A stretch of 64,000 bases of DNA. Source: Elmis aenea (Eukaryota > Arthropoda > Insecta > Coleoptera > Elmidae). Position 1 is the first letter of the stretch, and every line of letters starts with the position of its first letter. The position numbers were made by a program, and so were the translations under genes. Location: assembly GCA_947652605.1 (NCBI GenBank), contig OX393581.1, positions 45,035,924 through 45,099,923 of the forward strand. The letters are read 5' to 3'. The notes below the pieces were generated by a model. That model was not told the origin of the DNA, searched no databases, and saw only the letters and a list, made by a program, of their open reading frames with translations. This document shows positions 12,101 to 23,915 of the stretch, piece after piece.

Positions 12101-13013
12101 AATGCCCTTTTATTTCATTAATTATCCTTAATAACCCATTCTTTTCGTAAGTGTTCGAGGGAGGACGAAAACGATAACTGTTATTATTAATAATACCATT
12201 TGAATTAATAATTACCAATGGTAATTGTCGTATTATTTGATGCATTTTATCACGAACGCCTAAAAACACCGCCTAAGAATGTATATTTTGTAGCTTGTTT
12301 CTAAAAGACGCAAAACTAAATGTGACATATCTTTATTTATTTCTATCGGCTTGTACTTGGTAGTTATGTCTCTTCTACGTTTAACAAATTGTATTTTAAA
12401 ATACATAGAATTATAATAAATGTAAAAAACTGACCTTCATTCATATTTTATCAAAAAATGAATAAACCTACTAAAAGTTAGTTTTGTAGTAAAACTACAT
12501 ACATTATTTTATCGACGTCCTGTGTTATCGTGATGTATTTTCTAGCTTGCTTTTAATACATGGCCGATAACAACTATTGCCTATTACTAATCTACAGCGT
12601 AATAAGTTAATTGTTACAACTTTAATTGTTTTTTTTCATTGTTAGTTAACAGCATTTTTGTCCTTCGTTTGTTTTCGGCTTTTTTTTTGCAGTTTTGTCA
12701 GAAAGTTTGCGTTTGCAATGTGGACTTCGTGAAATTCTTGCAAACAAACGATATCTATCATTTGTTTTCCGTATGGTTAAGTGACTCACTTGTTCCAAAC
12801 AAAATTCATTTTTACAAGAGATCACGTGGTTGTAGTTAAATCATGCCCATTTAAAATGTACATTGCTAGACCAATTCATCATTTTGTCTTTGTTATTAAT
12901 TGTTAACACGTTTCATGTACTTTTTTCTTACTACTTACGCTTTTTCGCCGATAATTTATCATTAGTTTTGTTCCAGCAGTGCATTTTCTTTGATTCATAA
13001 TAGTATATTAATA
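9138..13013. other. Mostly featureless AT-rich intronic DNA
   Basis: Apart from the tRNA-like sequence at 10770-10850 and a single CCGGGTGTCTCAC half-end near 10171, I see no element or exon. Short frames here look like chance. Confidence 0.3.
10770..10850 (-). other. tRNA-like sequence (decayed tRNA or SINE head)
   Basis: On the minus strand a B-box GGTTCGAATCC and an A-box-like TAGCTCGGCCGGTAGAG are spaced as in a tRNA, with a T arm CGGGTTCGAATCCCG. The acceptor stem pairs imperfectly and no proper five-pair anticodon stem is visible, so it is unlikely to be a working tRNA gene. It is not the same as the SINE at 23272 and 52560. Confidence 0.45.
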
Positions 13014-13658
13014 TTACATAACAAGAGTTGTAAGACCCATATTACGCACGAGTGGAAAAGTTGCGCACGGAGCCGCGTAGCGGCGAGTGCGTAACTGCTT
13101 TACAACTCGTGTTACGTAGCTTACTTTTTCTACGATCACATAATACCTACGATTTTAACGGATTTTTGGCTAATATACACATGTAATTACGTTGTCTTGT
13201 CAATTTTGACGTAAGTCTACTTTGACAGTTCTAGACAAGTGTGAGTTTCCCTTACTGTGCGTTGATTCACTTACTAGACATGCAGGAAGTGTTTGACGTG
13301 AGTCTACTATGATCGTTTGTTTAAAAAACTGTGCTTTTTGCTTACCGTGCATAAAGGCTCCCCCAGACAGACGCGTTATACCGCTCGGTACGATACAATC
13401 GGTATGGGGATTACCCTTACAAGATTACCCAAAAAGAATCAAACTTATTTCGGACATACAAATTAAACTCGCTTGTCATTGCTAAACAGGTATATCGCGC
13501 TCATCATTGGTGTGGGCGCTTCCATATGCCGCAATCTTATTAAGATATCGTCCCGAATCGTACCGTATCGCCTCTGTCTGGGGGAGCTTTAAGGATCCAC
13601 TTAATGTGCATGCAGGCTGTACGGTAAGAGTTATTTACATTAGTGGTCGTAGAAAAAA
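13014..13658 (+). repeat. Dispersed repeat, ACAAGAGTTGTAA family, copy 2 (interrupted)
   Basis: Same order of blocks as 8597-9020: hairpin, ctacgatcacataatac, gacatgcaggaagtgttt, ctgtacggtaagag, ggtcgtagaaaaa. It is split by the TAA-flanked MITE at 13355-13589. Confidence 0.75.
13355..13589. mobile_element. 235-bp MITE, AGGCTCCCCCAGACAGA family, TAA duplication
   Basis: Terminal repeats AGGCTCCCCCAGACAGACGCG-like at the left and the reverse complement of AAGCTCCCCCAGACAGAGGCG at the right are flanked by TAA at 13352-13354 and 13590-13592. The uninterrupted site in the repeat at 8597-9020 has one TAA. The 3-bp TWA target points to PIF/Harbinger. Confidence 0.85.
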
Positions 13659-15086
13659 TGGTTTATGCACACTCGTTAACTATGGATTAATACACTAATA
13701 CATTGTATTACCCGTTGCCGGGACGATTTAACGACATGTCTAACCGTAAATGACATTTTTGTCCATTGGGTTCACAGAAATTTAAGCATCGCAAGTGTAA
13801 ACATCTTAAAGAAGCAGTAGTAAGGCGGTGCGTAGCTACCAGAGGCCACCTTAGTTGTGAACAGCGCATGCGCGTAAAAATCATGCGATAGTCCTTGCCT
13901 TCGTTCATGTATTGTTTTTATCGTCCCCAAACTAGTTCATGAATTTACCCGGTAACTGCTGGAACAGATGACTAACCGTCCGATGTACTATCAAGGACGC
14001 TGTCCAAGCGCGATATCGATACTGCGTAACGCCTCATCGTTCATCGGATCGTATATAGCCTTGCTGAAACAAAGCTATTATTTTGATATATTCATTTACT
14101 GTTTCATTAACAGTTCATTAAAAACAATACAAATAAAGTACTTTTTTTAAGGAGTAATACGTGCTGGATCTATGTATGTTAATTGTCGACAAGCCGGGCT
14201 CACTATAGATAAAGTCGTAGACTGCCTATTGCACTTGGTCGATGTACACGTTTAACTTAATAAAACTAGTATTTTCTGTTATCAAGAAGGTAGTTGGTCC
14301 CGTGACTATTGTAACCGCATCTTTGGCTATAAATAACAATTTCCAGTTTTGTTCTCTGTTTTAATTGTTCACAATGGCGTATCAAACAAGCGCCGTCAAT
14401 AAGCGAGACCTTGCATATCCAATAATTATTATTTTTTATCGGTTCAGGTATATTCATTTATGTAACATGGCGCCACTGTTATAAAATGCGTCGACCACAA
14501 AACTGACGTAAACAAATGCTTGTCATTTGTTATCGTCGTTGCTTGCTCGCTACCATAAAATTTAACTGCACACATACGTACTCGAACATATCTCTCTTTA
14601 CGCTTGTACAGTATGTTTACAAACTGGTGTCGCGGTTTCATTATTGAATTACAACAGATTTGTAATTTTCGAGGTGTACGATTGAATTTCAGGACGACTG
14701 TAACGAATTGCGTTTATTGCCGGTATCGAGTTTTTGATGTTCTGTTGCCGGTTGCGTTATTATTCGCGTTGGAAAATGTTTTTACATGGCCACCTTCGTT
14801 TTGATTGACGGGGTAATCACAGAGGCCACGTTTTAGACTTTAAAATTGTTTTTCACGCAAACAGGTTACGTAAAAACGGAATACTGTTAAACCAGTGGCT
14901 TTAAATAAACTAAAAGGAACAATTGAAACGTGTTAATCCTTGTGAATTTGCGATTTACAGAAATGTTTATTAATAGAACCGCATTCACAGATTATCGATC
15001 AATTTAAGATTGACAGGCCCCGGAAACAACTTTGATTTTTTTTAATGACTTTTAAAACAATGTATTTTATGTAATTTAAAGTTATA
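13659..15086. other. Intronic stretch without recognised feature
   Basis: No repeat ends or conserved coding sequence were recognised. The open frames at 13708-13908 (-), 14266-14641 (-) and 14604-14804 (+) overlap or lack any protein likeness. Confidence 0.3.
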
Positions 15087-16063
15087 CCGGGTGTAAACAA
15101 AGTCTGGTACACCCCCTTTTTTTCTTTAGTTTTTATTTATTTAGATTAATGAAATTTCAGACATAATTTGTGCAAAAAACTGAATTTTTTAAATATATGC
15201 ACACAATTGTTTCACTTCCGGTTTCGCCGGAAATGACCCCAACTTTGTTATTTTAAAAGGAACACCCTGTATATTTTTACATTTTTGAAAAGAGGAAGCA
15301 ATTTTGGATACAACTGCACTATTTTGGTTAATTTTTGTAACCTCAAATAATTTTTGGACCAACATTTAATTTTTTATTAAGTTTTAATTTAATGACTGAG
15401 TAATCATTTTTTCACCACCGCAATGACATACAAGCACGTAAACAAGCATTTGTTTGTTTCCACAGCGATCTTCCGTGACACCTTTGTTTTTGTTTTGAAT
15501 GATTTGTTTTGGTGCAGCTATGCACACAGTCCACTGCGATTAACAGGATCTCTTAATAAATCTTTACAATAATTTGAAGTTTTTGAAGCAGGCTCTTAAT
15601 AAAATTACAAGTTATTGGTATCGATGGATTCGTTAGAAGATGCTCCATTTAAATAACCGCTTGTACCACAATAGTTCAATTTAAGAAAATTGACTTTTTG
15701 TCAAAAAACCGATTCCGCAACCTTCAAAGCCGATTAAAGTAACCTAGATGTCAATTAAAATTTACAAAATGTTTTTTGGACAATTGTTGACATAATAAAA
15801 TTCAATTTATGCAGGTCACGGCACACTTAATATAAAATTAAATTTTGGTTCTAAAAAGATTTGAGGTTATAAAAATTAACCAAAATAGTGCAGTTGTTCC
15901 ATTTAAAATAACAAAGTTGTGGTCATTTCCGGCGAAACCGGAAGTGAAACAGTTGTGTGAATGTGCTCTCAAAAAACAGGTTTTTTGCACATATTGTATG
16001 TCTAAAATTTCATTTATTTAAAATCTAAATAAAGAAAAAAATCTGTCTGGTTGTCAGAAGGGG
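15087..16063. mobile_element. Long-TIR element, CCGGGTGTAAACAAAGTCTG family
   Basis: Left arm starts TA-CCGGGTGTAAACAAAGTCTG; right arm ends ...AGAAGGGG-TA. Inverted arms include cacttccggtttcgccggaa on the left and ttccggcgaaaccggaagtg on the right. The right tip has diverged. An ACACCCTGTA word at 15270 lies inside the left arm. No coding sequence is seen. Confidence 0.75.
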
Positions 16064-17236
16064 TATAAAAAAAGCCATAACTAATTTAATTTCATTTTTT
16101 TACGCGCTACTAGACGACCTTAAGATAACCATGGCCGTCACAAATGTACGGTGACGAAAAGTAAAAAAAAAGAAAATGTATGTTATCTTTTAAAAATTAG
16201 TTCGACATTGGTCGTAAATGTTTTACCGCTAAAATGAGGTAGGTACAGTTTTTTTCCCTGAATATTTTAATATTCATTGCGTCATTTTTTGCTTCTGAAA
16301 GGTCATATTTTGTGGTAGTTAATTTACTGGCTTTCGATATTTCGGGTGTTTTGGTAGTGTTTTGCGGCATAGTGGTATGTGTAACTAATAATTAAGTTTT
16401 GAAGGATTTAACCAAGATTTAGCTTATAGACTTGCAGGTAAAATATCGCTGTTATTAGACTTAACCATAGAGCCAGCAATAATAATAAACACATTGAGCG
16501 AGGTAATGAGTTAAAGTGGTTTTTAATCTCTCGCATATGGTTATTTATATTCGTTTGTGGAATAAATGATTCCGTGCTTACTCTGAATATCCTTGTTAAA
16601 TTTAAAACTTTTTTTTTGCGATGCAGTGAGTCACATTTTTTTAAATAGCGTGGTTCTGGTGAAACGAAATCGGTTAGTAATCGTTTGCACATGTATTATA
16701 CATTACACATGATTTATCATTATAGTTTAATTTGACCACTGGACGTGTTATCTGTTGAAGAATGATGCGGCCACAAGTACACAGATTTTTTACTGTTTTC
16801 CCTAAAGTAAATAACAGCAGATATTAATCAAGTAGAGTTTTTGGTTTTATTATTGTGAACTCTCAACAAGTTGCGTTTATTGTGGTGACTTATTTAATCA
16901 GAAGATTTCTCCACCATTTCTGCAGAAAACCACAAACATGGTGTTCACAAAAATGAAATTTTTATGGTTTTAACTTTCAGATCTCAATAATATAAAGTGC
17001 AGTAAAACAAAAAAATAAATTTTTTGGCACGTGTTGTGATATTTACATGACGTGTTTCAAAAATGAATAAACTTATTCAACGTTTTTCAACATGCATGAC
17101 CATCAAATGCAACAAAATATAAAAACTTTAGCGATATTTTTATAACATCGAGAACACAGGTGTTGGGTTGATTTGGACTTGTTTTGGCAACTTTTTTTTA
17201 TAAATCAACCTAATAACATTCGTTCACTATGCTGTT
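16064..17236. other. Intronic stretch without recognised feature
   Basis: A 94-codon minus-strand frame at 16408-16692 has a leucine-rich hydrophobic stretch but resembles nothing known and lacks supporting context. No repeats were recognised. Confidence 0.25.
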
Positions 17237-17530
17237 TAAGGCTGGTCGCTGACATGCAATTATAAGTTGTGCAATAGTTTTGTTGCGGAAGTTATTACCA
17301 TTGGTTTATATGACAACGCGCTCACATGCAACTGATGTTCAACAGTAAATTTCGGCAACAACAGTTTGTGTCTTGACACAAATTGAACAATTGCGCGACT
17401 TCGTACAACTGTTTGTGTCTTATGGGTTTGAATTTAGTCCTTCTTATCATCTCAAGAGCACTTACCGTAGCCAACTCGTAGAAATTCATATCGAAACCAA
17501 AAAATTTAGTAGGTTGTGTGCTTGCATCTA

Positions 17531-18280
17531 CAGTGTGTCCAAAAGGTATGGAATATGCTATATATCTCAGTAAATATCCACTTTGAGGAAAAATGTTTTG
17601 AATAAAAGTTTAATTTTCCACGATAAGACAAAATTAATTTTTTTTTTCGAATAACAAAAGCGCAATGAAAAACAATTGAATTTTTTAAATGGCAAGGTAC
17701 CCCTATATTATACTCATTTGATAGAGATTTTTTTTTCTCTTTTCAATGGTGGGGTCACCTTAAAAATAAAGTTTATGCTAAGAGGCCGGAGAATATCGAA
17801 AATTTAAAAGATATTATTAGAGAAATTACACCTGAAATGGTTGGGAATGTTATAAACGGGTTTAAAAACCGAGTTTATCATTGCCAAGTTGTAAATGGTT
17901 CACAGTTTGAACACTTATTGTAGATTACGTCAAAAAATGTTAGTATTTATGATGTTTTTGTTAGAAATAAATACTAATCAATTAAAATAATTTTTGCGTT
18001 TTTCTCAAAAAGTTGCTTAAGTAAGGGTACTAAAGGTTTGCATCATTGAAAAGAGAAAAAAATCTCTATCAAATGAGTATAATATAGGGGTACCTTGTCA
18101 TTTAAAAAAATTCAATTGTTTTTTTCATTGCGCTTTTGTTATTCGAAAAAAAAAATTAAATTTTGTCTTATGGTGGAAAACTAAGTACCAAACAACTTTT
18201 ATTCAAAACAGTTTTCCCTAAAGATGGTATTTACTAAGATATATAGCATATTGCATATTCCATACCTTTTGGACAGACTG
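17531..18280 (+). mobile_element. Tc1/mariner deletion derivative, CAGTGTGTCCAAAAGGTATG family
   Basis: Ends CAGTGTGTCCAAAAGGTATG and ...CATACCTTTTGGACAGACTG lie between TA dinucleotides at 17529-17530 and 18281-18282. Inverted arms of over 200 bp surround a central piece of transposase coding sequence (17750-17923). This makes it a non-autonomous element made by internal deletion. Confidence 0.85.
17750..17923 (+). pseudogene. C-terminal remnant (57 codons) of a Tc1/mariner-like transposase
   Basis: The uninterrupted frame reads WGHLKNKVYAKRPENIENL, then KDIIREITPEMVGNVINGFK, ending with NRVYHCQVVNGSQFEHLL and a TAG stop. This is the segment that follows the last catalytic acidic residue in insect DDE transposases of the Tc1/mariner group (pattern FLWGxLKxKVY ... 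NGxxFEHLL). The first two catalytic residues and the DNA-binding domain are missing. The frame has stayed open, which suggests a young deletion derivative or chance over so short a span. Confidence 0.75.
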
Positions 18281-18390
18281 TATGTGACTCCGGATTTAGT
18301 TTTACGTATTTGGGCGCGGTTTAGCCATTCGCGGATCAAACTGTTGTAGAAGTGATCAATTATTAACTTGCATGTCAGCGCCTGGCCTAC

Positions 18391-18970
18391 AGCCCGTGTG
18401 ACACCATGAAAGATTTTGTATAGAAATTTGTACCAAATATTATACAGAAAATCTTATACCGTGTCAGGCGGGTTTCTCGTACAAAATTCTGTATAGTTTC
18501 TTGCATGTACAAGTGTTCCATGCAGTTTCTTGTACAGAAAATGCAATAGGGCGTGTTCTATTTGCAACTTTGCAAACAAGTTTTGATACAGAAACTGCGT
18601 GCTACAGATGCGCATTCAGTTCGTGAATAATGGCGACTAACAGCTGATTTTGAACATCTGCAGCTAAAGGAAACATAAACAATAAAAATTCTTGTGAAAA
18701 GTTAATTCTTGGCAATCCGAAGCAGGATGTTGTTATTGTTTAAAATGGCAATTACAAGGAATAAATACCTTGTTTTAAGAGGGAGTGCCCATCTGTGTTT
18801 ATACTTTTTGGGCGCATGGGCATGGACAGTAACTTGTACATAAAATTGTATCACTGTCACACACAGTTTCAAATGAATGGAATTCTGTACTGAAATATGC
18901 ACAAGAAAAATAATACAAGATATTTTGTATTAAATTTTATATAGAAATTTGCACCGTGTCACACGGATGG
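18391..18970. mobile_element. MITE, AGCCCGTGTGACAC family, copy 1
   Basis: Starts AGCCCGTGTGACACCATGAA and ends ...GCACCGTGTCACACGG-atgg, with TAC/TAA at the borders. The sequence parallels the copy at 51907-52477 throughout (for example tttctcgtacaaaattctg and gcatgtacaagtg). The right tip is altered. No intact coding sequence is seen. Confidence 0.75.
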
Positions 18971-19031
18971 TAAAGACTCGCGCAACCAAACTGTTGCGCA
19001 ACTGATAATTGCATGTCAGTGACCAGCCTAA

Positions 19032-20443
19032 GTGCGTAGATTGTTTTTTGCCTATTGAATTTTGCAATTTTTAGAAATTTTGATAAAATGCATTGCCAGA
19101 TTCTGAATTTAAAAGTCGTTTCAGTAAAATCAGTCCTTTTCTAGCGCTAGAATCTCTGCAATTGTCCGTAATCCACAAACGATGTCGAATAATGTTTTGC
19201 AATGAGCTTGTCTTTCGCGATGACGTTATCAGTGTTACTGTTTCTTCGAAAAAGTTTCTTCGCATTACGTAAACTGCACACAAACACATATTCTTGACAG
19301 ATATACGTGTGTAAAGTCAGTGATTTATTGGTTTGTGTTAGTAAGTTGAGTATGCATGGAAATTTGCATCGATATTTTTTTACAGTAGGGATGAGAGTCG
19401 TGTGCTTCAAAGCAAATAAACATATCACTTGTTCATGCCATTATTTTACAAGGTCGTGGAAGGTAATTTCCACGTTAGTAATTATTTATATACTACTATG
19501 TAACTTCTTTACATACAGGAATGTTGCGTGATTCATCGTAAATTAATTAATTCTTTATTGGCTTCAAACATAAATGCGTGTATGTGCTTTGATGCTCATT
19601 CCATATCCACCTGTTTGTGTATCAATGTTTTATAAACTTGGTTGTTTTTTTCCTTTCCGAGAAGTCTAATTTTAGAAATAAACTATTTAAGTTGATTGAA
19701 GTAAACAACTCAAAATAAAAACATTCTTATAAAACAAACTGACGTTTCCAGTGGGACGATTTCAGCGATTTCAGCTACAGAATTTCAAGAAGCTGCACGG
19801 ATTATTCGTGAAATTACACAAAACCCCGGGATAGAGTCGCGTTTTTACGACCGCCTTTTCGAAACATATTTCGTCGGAAATGTTTTTTAAATCATATTTT
19901 ATGAGAATGAGCGTATTCAAATGTACGCGTTTTCGGAATGTTTTGTTTCCTGTAGGACGCGATGTAACTTTTAGACGAGTTTATTGTACTTCCCACTTGT
20001 CTGCTCGGCCACTGGGGTAATGATTTAGGACAGTGGGCTATTTATCGTCAGATGCTGAAAACGCCGGTTAATCCCACGCCGTCTTGGATATATTTAAAGG
20101 CGTAATTTATGTCTTGGACGTATCAGCTGTGCGGCGTTTTTCGCTGTCTAATAAATATTTGTTGTTTTTGAATCTTTGCTCAAACCTTCGGGTTCATTGT
20201 ATTGCCTCAGCGATAATCTTATTTTAAAAAGTTACCACGCATTTAGCGATAATAGTAACTAGAATTCAATGTAATATAACTATTAAATCGATGTAAATCT
20301 GCAACTGTTCTACTTACAGAGTGGTTATAAAATACTGTAGTTAATGTTGCCTTGCCTATACAAAACTATCATTTTAGTAGTAAAAGTAAAAGCGATGCGG
20401 TCTTCATAACCACATTTTTTTGGTCATATATTTACGGTTAAAA
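19032..20443. other. Intronic stretch without recognised feature
   Basis: Overlapping frames on both strands at 19071-19531 look like chance. A GC-richer patch at 19800-20100 has no recognised motif. Confidence 0.3.
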
Positions 20444-20652
20444 GGCCGTTTACACACACGGTTTTGCACATGGTTTTCATGTGGTTTTGCACACTGTTTT
20501 TGTGGCTTGGTTTTAAAAACCAAGAAATCTAGCAGCGCTAGATTCACTTGTGCAAAACCAAGGTCAATAAATTAGCGTTTACACACACGGTTTTGCACAT
20601 ATGCAAAACCTAAGCAGCAAAACCATGTGCAAAACCGTGTGTGTAAACGGCC
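20444..20652. mobile_element. 209-bp fold-back element, GGCCGTTTACACACACGG ends
   Basis: Perfect 34-bp terminal inverted repeats lie at 20444-20477 and 20619-20652, beginning GGCCGTTTACACACACGGTT. The interior repeats ggttttgcacat-type words in both directions. No certain target duplication is visible. Confidence 0.75.
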
Positions 20653-20999
20653 TATTGGATTCATCGAGGTAGTAAAAAATATCAAAATACTAGGATAAAA
20701 AAGAATGCCCAGTAAAAAAAATATACAAAGTAAAATATGTTCAGAACAAAAACTACATTCGCAGTAGGAAAAGATTGTTTACAGTAAATTCTGCTGAGTG
20801 AAATGTGCACAGTTAAAATTATTTTTAACACTATACCTAATGAATAAACACAGTAAATTAACTTTTAAAAAAAAAATTAAAACTAGTTTCCTATAAGTCA
20901 AAAAAAGAACTGGCTAATCACAAACAAAACACAAAGCAGGATATATTTATTGAAAAAAGTAATAAAAAAGAATGTATCTTGACGTTGAAATTATTATTG

Positions 21000-21715
21000 T
21001 TTTATTTAGTCATGAGTCCTACTGTTGGGTGTAGGACTGTTGAGTTGTGTTGTGCTGACTTTTTTTCCATGTTTTTCTGTCTTGTGCTAGCTTTTTTAAT
21101 GTCTTTCCATTAGATGTTTCTATCCGTTGCTGCTTTTTTAACTTCGTCTTGCCAGGTTTTTCTCGGTCTACCTCTTTTGTTTTTTCCCTGTAATCTTGCT
21201 TTATAGGCTCTTCTGGTTAAAAACCTTTCTTCTTTCATTCTATAAATGTGCCCCAATCATCCCAGCTTTCTTTCTTGCGTATTTGTTTCAACTGATTTTA
21301 TCTTTAATTGTTCTCTATGTTTCATTTCTGATTCTATCTTTTTTGGTTTTTCCTTGTTTTTTTTTAGAAACCCCATTTCTGCTGCATTCACTCGGCTACT
21401 ATTTTTGTTTGCGAGTGTCCACGTTTCACTTCCGTGTAAAAATGCTGGAGTTACTACGTTTTTACCACTTCCACTTTTGTTCGTTTTGGGACATTTCCAA
21501 AAAATGTTGTTCTTAAACTGTTAAATATTCTTCCCACATTTCCTGTCCTTTCGCTTATTTCCTTGTCCATTCCTCCATTATTCTCTATGATCACTCCTAA
21601 ATATTTAAAGCTTTCTACCTGTTCTAACCTAAGCCCATTTAAAGTGATGCTATGCCCTTTGTTTTCTGTTGTAACGATCATAGTTTTAGTTTTTTCGATA
21701 TTTATTTTCATATTA
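21000..21715 (-). pseudogene. RTE-type LINE, 5'-truncated 3' end of reverse-transcriptase ORF
   Basis: On the minus strand a frame from about 21715 downward reads MKINIEKTKTMIV ... LNGLRLEQVESFKYLG ... RIFNSLRTTFF. In other frames it continues with RMKEERFLTRRAYKARLQ and the tail motif RGRPRKTWQDEVKK. These are typical of the C-terminal part of RTE-type endonuclease/reverse transcriptases of insects. Frameshifts interrupt it and the catalytic YADD/FADD box is absent. A closely related fragment (LNGLRLEH) ends the window at 63780-64000. Confidence 0.75.
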
Positions 21716-22871
21716 ATTTTTTGGACGCACTCAGGATGACCAGGTGAATTGTTGCTTGAATCGCCAAAAAAGCGCGCTAATGTAGCCAAAACCGCCAACA
21801 GAGGACGCCGCCGCCGATGCGATGTAGTCAAAATCGCCAACTCACTTTCTTTATTTACCTACTTAGTTTAAATTGGAACAGAAAAAATATGTGATTAAGG
21901 GTTGAAAAAATTTTAAGACCAAAAAAGATAGACAGATATTATTGAAGATATTACAATAAAATTTGGTATCTGACCGGTATCCTATGTTCCAGATTTGATG
22001 AAAAATCGCGATATCTCGAGAAACATCAATTTTAGTTATAATTGTTTTTGAAGGACAATTAAGTTTTCTATGAGACTAAGAAAATGTAGGGTGTTCTATT
22101 TAAAGAAAAACAAGTTTTCTATATGTTTAAAGTTTCACTATTTTGACCAAGCGGAAAAAGCGCTCTGTATAATATTTTAAAAACGTAAAAAAGTGTTAAT
22201 TAATTTATTGTCAATCTAAATTTCATTCGTAGACTTATCGCCATCTAGCGAAAATTTATGTCGAAAAATTCCCGATATTTCAACAGGCCTCTGAACTCCG
22301 AACCTACGTTTACTACTACGTAAAAGTAAAATGACAATGTAAATTTTCATTTATAATACTTTTGCGCTTGCGAAGCGAATAACTTCTCTTTTCTTTAACG
22401 AATGTTGTCAATTGAACATTTTTTATCGGTGACATTAACAATATGGATTTAGGGCGCCAGAAATGAGTTCGCACCCCGGCGATTAATACCAACGGCGCGC
22501 CACTGCTGATGGTATAGTTAAGTTTAAGGACTCATTGCACTAATCCAGGGGTTCCCAAACTTTTGACCAGGCTGGACAAATTGTAGACTCCGAAATATTT
22601 GGCGGGCCAAAAAAAAAACTGTTTTTAAGACCTTAATTCGTGGAGAATCGACAAAATCTCGAAATGTCAAAATAGGTATGTACATATAATTACAATACCT
22701 TTTTCCTTCATATGGCAATCGGTAGGAAGTTAGACATAAGGGAAATAATTGTATACCAGTTGCAGAAAATAATGCTTTATTCATGAAAATAATGAACTGT
22801 TATTACACACAATTTTTTAACACATTTTAATGAAACAAAAATAAACCAAATTATTTCGATTGGAAGAAAAA

Positions 22872-23560
22872 TTATATTCCTGTATCTGAAGTGTGCGACT
22901 TGTGCTGTTGTTTTCTTGAAACAATTTCATTGAGCCTTGGTTCTAAGGTGGTTGAATGTATTCGTAGCACGGATTGTAAGTGATCATCAGTTAGATTTAA
23001 TCTTAATTGGGATTTATTAATACTCTTTATTGAGAAAGTTTTGTCGCATATATAAGTGCTTCCAAACAATGAAAACATTTGTTGTGCATGTTTGCGTAAT
23101 TTCGGATAATCCTGTGAAGGTAGTCCTTTGTAAAAATCAATTAAGGAATTGTTGCGATAAGAATTTTTAGCTTCAATATTTTCTTGTAATTCGATCAACT
23201 CAAACTGGATTTCTTGGGGAACATTTTGTGGATCGCAAGAAAATGGATCAGAAAATAAAGTAAACTGTTTTGGTGGCTGGTTGGTAAAACAACCTAACTT
23301 GTGATCGGGAGGTCGTGGGTTCGAATCCCACGGCCGTCTGTCATCGTTGAGGTTTCAGGTGGTTCCCTCTACCTACTATAGGCAAATGCTGTGACAGTAC
23401 TTCCACCAGACGCTAATGGCCAAAGTAGTTGAAGCGTCCTTAAGCCACAAATTTAAAAAAAAAAATTAAAAAAAACTGTTTTTCATGATTCCGAAAATCA
23501 GTAAAACGTTTGTCAAATTCTTTTAACAAACTGTGTAAGTTTACAATATTTTTCCGATTG
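22872..23560 (-). pseudogene. hAT transposase C-terminal remnant, split by a SINE
   Basis: The minus-strand frame runs from upstream of the SINE (EFDKRFTDFRNHEKQ) into it. After removal of the SINE and one duplication copy it continues without a shift: FTLFSDPFSCDPQNVPQEIQ, then LPSQDYPKLRKHAQQMFSLF, GSTYICDKTFS and SINKSQLRLNLTDDHLQSVL. This is the hAT dimerisation region of the type found in GTF2I-repeat-domain/ZBED-like transposases (FGSTYxCExxFS ... K..R..LTDxHL). The BED finger and catalytic core are missing. The uninterrupted segment is 22872-23271. Confidence 0.85.
23272..23472 (+). mobile_element. tRNA-derived SINE, copy 1 (inserted in hAT transposase)
   Basis: Head ggtggctggttggtaaaac (A-box-like) and B box GGTTCGAATCC are spaced as in a tRNA. 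They are followed by an unrelated body (gtttcaggtggttccctcta) and an A-rich tail. The duplication AAACTGTTTT lies at 23262-23271 and 23473-23482. Compared with the copy at 52560 it lacks about ten bases at its 5' end and is otherwise almost identical, so both are young. Pol III transcription is expected from the internal boxes. Confidence 0.9.
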
Positions 23561-23915
23561 TAAAATAATTGATGCTTCAGCATTTTCTGTTACTAAGATT
23601 CTGCTCGTTTTAAAATGAGATACGTTCCCATTTTGAAGTTGTTCTTGTAATAATCAGCTGAAAACGGTCGTAACAATAATGAATTAGTTAGATAGAGTAC
23701 CAGCAACAAATCGTAAAACAACAGAGATTTATAATTTTTTAACTGAATTCTTTTTATTTATAATATGGTATAATTTTATTTTATTTTTGTAAAAAAAAAA
23801 TTACCTGGTATGCTTTCAAGATGGCGGATGGCCTGACATCGCGCGGGCCATATTTTTAGGGTTCGCGGGCCGCATTTGGCCCGCGGGCCGCACTTTGGGA
23901 ACCCCTGCACTAATC

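Larger units (their letters stand above)
17240..18387. mobile_element. MITE, GGCTGGTCGCTGACATGCAA family, hosting a Tc1-like element
   Basis: Left end GGCTGGTCGCTGACATGCAA follows TAA at 17237. The right end is the inverted ...TTGCATGTCAGCGCCTGGCC, followed by TAC (TAA altered). The Tc1-like element 17531-18280 splits it. A second, orphan right arm of the same family lies at 18974-19028 (ttgcatgtcagtgaccagcc, then TAA). The 3-bp target suggests PIF/Harbinger; the exact history of the two right arms is unclear. Confidence 0.6.
22546..23907 (-). mobile_element. hAT transposon with 8-bp duplication, internally deleted
   Basis: Ends CAGGGGTTCCCAAACTTTTG and ...GCACTTTGGGAACCCCTG are flanked by the exact 8-bp duplication CACTAATC (22538-22545 and 23908-23915). 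The minus strand encodes the C-terminal part of a hAT transposase. A SINE is nested at 23272-23472. At 1362 bp it is too short to be autonomous. Confidence 0.92.

Noticed and set aside
16408..16692. 94-codon minus-strand frame with a hydrophobic stretch
   Set aside because: No likeness to a known protein, no promoter or splice context, and AT-rich composition; probably chance.
22440..22515. ggcgcgccactg as the right end of another hAT element
   Set aside because: No partner CAGTGGCGCGCC end was found upstream.
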